The notes under the pieces: generated by a model
Databases searched by the model: none
The model's input: only the letters and a program-made list of their open reading frames with translations
What the model was told of the DNA's origin: nothing
Made by a program: the position numbers and the translations under genes
Shown here: in pieces, positions 6,144 through 9,788 of the stretch
Layout of the letters: the number at the start of each line of letters is the position of its first letter
How positions within the stretch are numbered: the first letter of the stretch is position 1
DNA from: JAHDCE01 sp051275765
GTDB lineage: Bacteria; Bacteroidota; Bacteroidia; Chitinophagales; Saprospiraceae
Assembly (NCBI GenBank): GCA_051275765.1
Contig: JBNMOV010000156.1
Span: forward strand, 1-9,788
Direction: 5' to 3'
DNA: 9,788 nucleotides

Positions 6144-7118
6144 TTAGCCCATTGCTAGGATTTCATTTAGATTCATCAAATCTTTGCTAGGTGTTTTACT
6201 TTTGGTAATACAGTCATGAAAATCTGTAAATTTGACTTTATTATTGACAATACCAGCCATTACATTTCCTTTTCCTGCTATGAGTCCTTCGACTGCTGCA
6301 TGTCCTAGTCTGCTCGCAAGAATTCGATCTGCACAAGTGGGAGAACCACCTCTTTGTAAATGACCTATAATTGCTACTCTCGTTTCAAATTGGGGAAATT
6401 CCTTTTGTACTATTTCAGCAATTTTGACAGCTCCGCCTGTTTCGTCACCTTCTGCTACAACGACCAAACTGAACAGTTTTCTTCGTTTGATGGCTTTTCT
6501 TAAAGTGATCATGAGTGATTCTGTATCCTGTGCTTTTTCTGGTATCAATATGCCACTTGCTCCACAACCTATTCCAGTATATAAACCAATATAGCCAGAA
6601 TTTCTCCCCATAACTTCTATGAAAAACAGTCGATTATGAGAATCCGCAGTATCTCTGATTTTATCCATAGCATCTATCGCTGTATTACAAGCGGTATCGA
6701 AACCTATGGTAAAATCTGTGCCATACAGATCGTTATCTATTGTACCTGGCATTCCTAAGAAAGGAATTCCATGTTCTTCATGAAAAATATTCGCACCAGT
6801 AAATGTGCCATTGCCACCAATGGCAATTACGCCTTCGATATCATGAGCAGATAGGGAATCAGCGGCTTGTTTTCTACCTTCTGGCGTCATGAAGTCTTTG
6901 CTCCGTGCCGTTTTCAGTATTGTACCGCCTCTATGAATGATATTTCGTACATCTTCCTTTTCTAGGCGTTTGATATCTCCTTCTATCATTCCTTGATATC
7001 CTCTATATATGCCATATACATGAAGTCCTTGGCTAGAGGCACTTCTTACTACAGCTCTTACTCCTGCGTTCATTCCGGGTGCATCTCCTCCTGATGTAAA
7101 AACAGCTATTCTTCTCAT
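6144..7118 (-). CDS. pfkA: ATP-dependent 6-phosphofructokinase
   Basis: The 324-residue cytosolic enzyme phosphorylates fructose 6-phosphate to fructose 1,6-bisphosphate, the committing step of glycolysis. It opens RRIAVFTSGGDAPGMNAGVR (nucleotide-binding glycine loop). It also has RGGTILKTAR around 63-72, PGTIDND at 124-130 with the catalytic Asp at 128, HNRLFFIEVMGRNSG (161-175), the sugar-phosphate Glu in VAEGD (223), and IGHLQRGGSP (251-260) with H253 and R256. Gly at 104 and 125 point to ATP rather than pyrophosphate use. Length matches E. coli PfkA (320). One oddity is that the family motif GGDG(T/S) reads GGNGT, with Asn103 (codon AAT) in place of the Mg-binding Asp (E. coli Asp103). 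Activity may therefore be altered, or this may be a paralogue with another role. It lies downstream of the kinase gene at 7277-8140, and the 158-base gap contains a hairpin. Confidence 0.93.
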   Translation of the reverse strand: MRRIAVFTSGGDAPGMNAGVRAVVRSASSQGLHVYGIYRGYQGMIEGDIKRLEKEDVRNIIHRGGTILKTARSKDFMTPEGRKQAADSLSAHDIEGVIAIGGNGTFTGANIFHEEHGIPFLGMPGTIDNDLYGTDFTIGFDTACNTAIDAMDKIRDTADSHNRLFFIEVMGRNSGYIGLYTGIGCGASGILIPEKAQDTESLMITLRKAIKRRKLFSLVVVAEGDETGGAVKIAEIVQKEFPQFETRVAIIGHLQRGGSPTCADRILASRLGHAAVEGLIAGKGNVMAGIVNNKVKFTDFHDCITKSKTPSKDLMNLNEILAMG

Positions 7119-7216
7119 TGATTTATCTATTGATTCATGGTTTTATTATTCCATGATTTCGTTGATTTATTGTTTTATATAGGGTTGTATTATTGGTTTT
7201 TTGCTTATGTTTGGTG

Positions 7217-7236
7217 AGACGCGAAGCATCGCGTCT
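7217..7236. repeat. Extragenic palindrome AGACGCGA-AGCA-TCGCGTCT
   Basis: A perfect 8-bp GC-rich stem with a 4-base loop lies in the pfkA upstream gap. Its GC content stands out from the AT-rich surroundings. The 'GAGACGCGA...TCGCGTCTC' theme is a common extragenic palindrome in several bacterial groups, from general knowledge. No T tract follows on the minus strand (TCACC), so a terminator between the two kinase genes is less likely. Confidence 0.7.
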
Positions 7237-7276
7237 ATACATTTTTATATTGGTAAATATTATGTATGAATTTTAA

Positions 7277-8140
7277 TCATCCAACGGTGTGATATTCGAT
7301 CATTCCTTGTATTGGTTTTCTTATGATTCTACCTAATGGTAAATTATATTTCCCTAATAATTCCTTTAAAATATCTTGGAAATAAAAAGCCACAGATCCA
7401 GTAAAACTTATGTTGTATCCTTTAGGATAATCCAATGTAAATACATTTTTGATAATAAATTCCTCAAAGGTGGCACGAATGATATCTTTACTGTAATCGT
7501 ATTCGATGTTTTCTTTGAGAAATTTGGTAAAAGAAGCGAGGTAGGCATTTGGCTTTTCTGCATCATACAGTTCTGCTACGATTTGCTTAGGGGTTAAATT
7601 GTATTTTTCAATAAAGGATGTTCTAATATTTTCTGGCATGGTACCATAACAGTAGGATTGTAAAATAAGTTTCCCCATATGGTTTCCACTACCTTGATCT
7701 CCTGCTAAATGTCCTAGACAATTCAATCCATTGGTAATAATTTCTCCATCATATACGCAGCAATTAGAACCTGTGCCAAGAATGCAGGCAATACCTTTAT
7801 CATCTCCAAAAAGTGCTTTTACAGCACCTAGCATATCATGATCTACGATGACATCTGCTTTTTCAAAGACTTCAGTTATTCCTTTTTTTACAATTTCGCA
7901 ATTGACAAAAGAAGAACATCCAGCGCCATAAAAATATATTTCATCAATTCCTTTGGGATGTTCTCCTAGATGGGGAACTAATCTTTCCTGCAATTCCTTT
8001 GCGATAGCAGTGCTATTTATAATAAAGGGATTCAAGCCAGAAGTATGAAAGGTTTGTGGTGCTTCTCCATTTTGGATAAGTGCCCAATCCACCTTGGTAG
8101 AACCACCATCTGCAACTAATATTGATGTACTTTTTGACAT
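7277..8140 (-). CDS. BadF/BadG-type ASKHA kinase, probable N-acetylglucosamine kinase
   Basis: The 287-residue soluble protein has the sugar-kinase/Hsp70/actin fold. The first phosphate loop is VADGGSTKVDWAL (residues 9-21; most relatives have D-S-G-S-T-K-T-D-W, so the second loop residue is Gly here). The candidate catalytic Asp is at 100 or 102 in IVDHDMLGAVKALFG. The second phosphate motif is ILGTGSN (120-126), followed by GDQGSG (147-152) and the adenosine motif FTGSVAFYF (246-254). The family includes ATP-dependent GlcNAc and glucosamine kinases as well as benzoyl-CoA-reductase-type ATPases. The size of about 285 residues and the pfkA neighbour favour a GlcNAc kinase that feeds amino sugar from cell-wall turnover to GlcNAc-6-P. 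The exact substrate cannot be read from the sequence. It precedes pfkA by 158 bases on the same strand. Confidence 0.82.
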   Translation of the reverse strand: MSKSTSILVADGGSTKVDWALIQNGEAPQTFHTSGLNPFIINSTAIAKELQERLVPHLGEHPKGIDEIYFYGAGCSSFVNCEIVKKGITEVFEKADVIVDHDMLGAVKALFGDDKGIACILGTGSNCCVYDGEIITNGLNCLGHLAGDQGSGNHMGKLILQSYCYGTMPENIRTSFIEKYNLTPKQIVAELYDAEKPNAYLASFTKFLKENIEYDYSKDIIRATFEEFIIKNVFTLDYPKGYNISFTGSVAFYFQDILKELLGKYNLPLGRIIRKPIQGMIEYHTVG

Positions 8141-8357
8141 AGCAAGTGTAAAATTGACACTAAGTTAGATAAATCTTTAATTTTCGCAAGTCTTCTTTCT
8201 GGTAATTGCATTTAGAGCTTGTTTAAATTGGATATTTTAGTCTGAAAACGTCCTTTTTATCTCCAAATCCCCTTATTATCAATGACTCTAAAAACTTGTA
8301 AAATGGATAGATTTTCCTTTGGAGGAATTGGTTAAATGAAGTTAAAAGGGACAGTTA
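8141..8357. other. AT-rich upstream region of the kinase gene, no gene found
   Basis: I see no open frame with recognisable protein content on either strand. GTGTAAAATTGACAC (8146-8160) has 4-base inverted ends and lies just upstream of the kinase ATG, where an operator could sit. A TACACTTG on the minus strand is one base off the TAnnTTTG box. Both are weak. The segment around 8215-8290 (GAGCTTGTTTAAATTGGA and following) resembles ends of mobile-element remnants, but no partner end was found. Confidence 0.3.
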
Positions 8358-8517
8358 TACGCAATTGAATAATACCTTTCGTATTGGATATGTTTACTCA
8401 TTAGTGAGATGACGAGGCACAAAACACAGTCGTAGCCATAGCTACGACGAGTATTTGTAACGAAGTAATCTTGCGAATGAGTCCATTTATATACGAAAGG
8501 TATTATTCAATTGCGTA
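8358..8517. mobile_element. 160-bp palindromic (MITE-like) element, copy 2 of the hairpin repeat family
   Basis: Perfect 27-bp terminal inverted repeats, starting TACGCAATTG (8358-8384) and ending CAATTGCGTA (8491-8517), bound the element. Inner arms continue imperfectly (GGATATGTTTACTCATT against AATGAGTCCATTTAT). The centre is a perfect hairpin, CGTAGC-CATA-GCTACG (8431-8446). The core matches copy 1 at 34-92 in inverted orientation. TTA flanks both ends (8355-8357 and 8518-8520), possibly a 3-bp target duplication, though such a short match can be chance. No transposase gene is present. Non-autonomous mobility is an inference from the form. Confidence 0.75.
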
Positions 8518-8527
8518 TTATTCATTT

Positions 8528-8650
8528 AATATCCCTAAAGGAATTCTAAAAGTACGTAAAGAACGTGGACTTACCCAAAATGAGTTTGATGAGTTGATAG
8601 GTGTAATGGGTAGTACTGTTTGGTTTTGGGAGAATGAGGTTTGTAAGTAA
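8528..8650 (+). pseudogene. XRE/HTH_3-type regulator fragment
   Basis: The plus strand encodes NIPKGILKVRKERGLTQNEF, then DELIGVMGSTVWFWENEVCK and a stop at 8648-8650. This matches the XRE/Cro-C1 helix-turn-helix consensus 'ilkelRkerGLTQeElAeligvsrSTvsrWEnG', covering helices 1-4 of the DNA-binding domain. The fourth helix has V-W-F-W in place of vsrW and the rest is missing. Upstream, the frame runs back into the right arm of the palindromic element, to an ATG at 8477, so a 57-residue hybrid frame exists whose first residues come from repeat DNA. The true 5' end is not found left of the element. Most likely a decayed antitoxin or phage-type repressor fragment. Confidence 0.6.
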
Positions 8651-8892
8651 TCTTATTCTATTGAATGAAAATAATTGGTATTAGACTTGAGGAAAGATAA
8701 TTCGGAGGATAGACCTTTTCATTATTAGCAATAGAATGACTGCTTTTTACATCCCAATTACTGAGGTGGTAGTCCACGTAGTCGTTCCTGGCTTCCATGC
8801 ATCATTCCCAAGAATCTCTAAATCATCTGCTCTTGTGTCATCTTTTGAATATATGAAATGTTAGTAAATCAGTGCCAGTAAAGTCACTATTG
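8651..8892. other. Unassigned gene-graveyard DNA
   Basis: No intact gene is seen. On the minus strand, 8860-8747 is an open fragment without a start codon, reading SKDDTRADDLEILGNDAW then KPGTTTWTTTSVIGM and a stop. Its composition looks protein-like but I cannot name it. Other frames over the same DNA are short. It probably contains remnants of one or two further genes between the Crp/Fnr pseudogene and the XRE fragment. Confidence 0.35.
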
Positions 8893-9124
8893 TCAGTGAT
8901 CAATTCCAAAAGTAATTATATACTCATTTCCATTATCATCAAGATAAAAAGTTCTGACCTTTCCCTTAATAATAAAGATTTTTTTTATAAACATCTTCTT
9001 CTTGAACAATGTATTGTCCTTTTAAATAGGTTCTTAATTTTAGCTTGGAAACTAAAATAGTTTTCTCACCTTTAGTTAAAGTAATTTTTTGATTTATATG
9101 TTCTAAGATGCGTTTAAATTCCAT
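8893..9124 (-). pseudogene. Frameshifted Crp/Fnr-family regulator (cNMP-binding domain remnant)
   Basis: From ATG 9124 the minus strand reads MEFKRILEHINQKITLTKG, then EKTILVSKLKLRTYLKGQYI and VQEEDVYKKNLYY before a stop at 8966-8968. In the next frame it continues KKIFIIKGKVRTFYLDDNGN, EYIITFGIDH and a stop at 8893-8895. Joined, this is the N-terminal cyclic-nucleotide-type sensor domain of Bacteroidota Crp/Fnr regulators ('itLtxeEkxxfxsKlkxrxlkKGQyivqEGDv...fvxKGclRtYyxDdxGxExiixFaiEdww'). The two halves are joined by losing one A from a run of eight (8979-8986 as T8 on the plus strand). After FGIDH the match ends, so the effector helix and winged-HTH domain (over 100 residues) are gone. 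The usual G-D of the phosphate-binding loop is E-D here (VQEEDV). Truncation beyond the frameshift indicates a dead gene rather than a phase switch. Confidence 0.7.
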
Positions 9125-9183
9125 AGAGTCGATTTAATATTTTGTAGGTTAAATTGAAATCACAAACGGTTTATATAAAAATA

Positions 9184-9217
9184 AAACTGAGTACCAAAAT
9201 GATTTAGTACTCAGTTT
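9184..9217 (-). terminator. Rho-independent terminator of the YceI-like gene
   Basis: AAACTGAGTAC (9184-9194) and GTACTCAGTTT (9207-9217) form an 11-bp perfect stem with a 12-base loop. On the minus strand it is followed by the T-rich TTTTATTTTTATATAA, as expected for a terminator of the gene ending at 9319. A second inverted repeat lies just upstream of it in the transcript. Confidence 0.8.
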
Positions 9218-9279
9218 AGGGATTAGGAAGTTAATAAAGTACGCAAAATGTCGAGGTTATTATTTTCCTAATCCCTAAT
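9216..9279. repeat. 14-bp inverted repeat TTAGGGATTAGGAA overlapping the terminator
   Basis: TTAGGGATTAGGAA (9216-9229) and TTCCTAATCCCTAA (9266-9279 region) are perfect inverted copies separated by about 35 bases. The left arm shares its first bases (9216-9217) with the outer end of the terminator stem, so the two foldings abut. It lies in the 3' untranslated region of the YceI-like gene. Confidence 0.7.
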
Positions 9280-9318
9280 TTTTAATCCTGTATCATTATT
9301 CAGAATGGTACATTTTTA

Positions 9319-9788
9319 TTATTCTGGCAAATCGGTATCATAAGTCACTTCTATCATTTCAGGTACTGCCATATCACTACCTCCCAAACCAAACAAATTT
9401 CTGTTGACCATCGCCTTACCTGTCACATGAAAGGGATTCGTGTTGGTCACAGAAAAGGTGCTGCTCATGTCTTGACTCAAACCTTTCATATTCAATTTCA
9501 TATCGGCGGTATAAGTGCCATCACTTTGTTTTTTGACATTCATAATGTCCATCGTGGCAGTTGTGAATTTTTCGATATTGAAAAAGTCAGGTGCTTTTAA
9601 ATGACCAGTCAGTTGGGGACTTTTTTCCCAAATAGAGGTTAAATCAATAGCTAAAGAAGCTTCGAGAGATTTTATTTCTGAAGCAGCATTAGTCATCACA
9701 TCTATTTTTGTAAAATGCCAGCTTTTAAACTCGCCATTGGCATTATAACGGTCATTGGCAGCTGTAAAAGTGATTTTGCCATCTGTTA
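9319..9788 (-). CDS. YceI-like family protein, 5' end beyond the window
   Basis: The reading frame is open to the window edge, so the start, any signal peptide and the first beta strands are missing. About 155 C-terminal residues are present. They begin TDGKITFTAANDRYNANGEF, continue KSWHFTKIDVMTNAASEIKS, and include LTGHLKAPDFFNIEKFTTAT, MKLNMKGLSQDMSSTFSV and GLGGSDMAVPEMIEVTYDTDLPE before the stop. The alternating strands, the 'LkspdFFdvekyPtatf' element and the LxmkGvtk-type strand are those of the YceI domain, a lipocalin-like beta barrel that binds isoprenoid-type lipids, usually periplasmic or lipid-anchored. The likely length of 190-220 residues agrees with what is missing. An ATG inside the frame (9699) would cut through the barrel and is not the true start. 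Terminator at 9184-9217. Confidence 0.75.
   Translation of the reverse strand, partial: TDGKITFTAANDRYNANGEFKSWHFTKIDVMTNAASEIKSLEASLAIDLTSIWEKSPQLTGHLKAPDFFNIEKFTTATMDIMNVKKQSDGTYTADMKLNMKGLSQDMSSTFSVTNTNPFHVTGKAMVNRNLFGLGGSDMAVPEMIEVTYDTDLPE

Noticed and set aside
7217..7236. Rho-independent terminator between the kinase gene and pfkA
   Set aside because: The stem is strong, but on the minus strand it is followed by TCACC and not by a T tract.
8979..8986. Phase-variable Crp/Fnr switch
   Set aside because: Restoring the frame at the homopolymer still gives only about 75 residues before another stop, with no DNA-binding domain left.
8872..9060. 62-residue plus-strand frame
   Set aside because: It is the antisense of the Crp/Fnr remnant, which has clear family resemblance in the minus strand.

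Overview
The window looks like chromosomal DNA of a Bacteroidota bacterium, possibly of the Saprospirales type, which is a family-level guess. The DNA is AT-rich. It carries a decayed type IX secretion sorting tail, a Bacteroidota-style site-2 protease with the motif HEGGH, an excisionase-type HTH fragment, and a TAnnTTTG-like promoter box. No phage, CRISPR array or complete insertion sequence is visible.

Layout. Positions 1-400 hold a palindromic repeat and the remains of a T9SS C-terminal sorting domain on the minus strand. These abut, head to head, a 5'-truncated HTH gene on the plus strand that runs in frame into a four-helix membrane protein ending at 1032. Next come a terminator and, on the minus strand, tRNA-Leu(CAA), hscB (Fe-S co-chaperone) and rseP (intramembrane protease), which read rseP to hscB to tRNA. 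Then follow a 514-residue membrane protein of unknown function (minus) and a divergent 284-residue polytopic membrane protein (plus). The latter converges on pfkA (6-phosphofructokinase, minus), which lies downstream of a BadF/N-acetylglucosamine-kinase-like gene (minus). From 8141 to about 9180 the DNA is a gene graveyard: a 160-bp perfect-armed palindromic element, an XRE-type HTH fragment, an unassigned stretch, and a frameshifted Crp/Fnr regulator. The window ends inside a YceI-like gene (minus), whose terminator lies at 9184-9217.

Functionally, the intact genes are housekeeping. The kinase pair fits amino-sugar and glycolytic metabolism, and rseP-hscB-tRNA is a plausible co-transcribed group. 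The most unusual things are in the DNA between genes. Arrays of the octamer CTCAATAA point at the start codons of three different genes and all end in CTCAATAACC. Two copies of a hairpin repeat show a compensatory base-pair change, and each sits among gene fragments. The pfkA product also has Asn where the family has its Mg-binding Asp (GGNGT instead of GGDGT/S).
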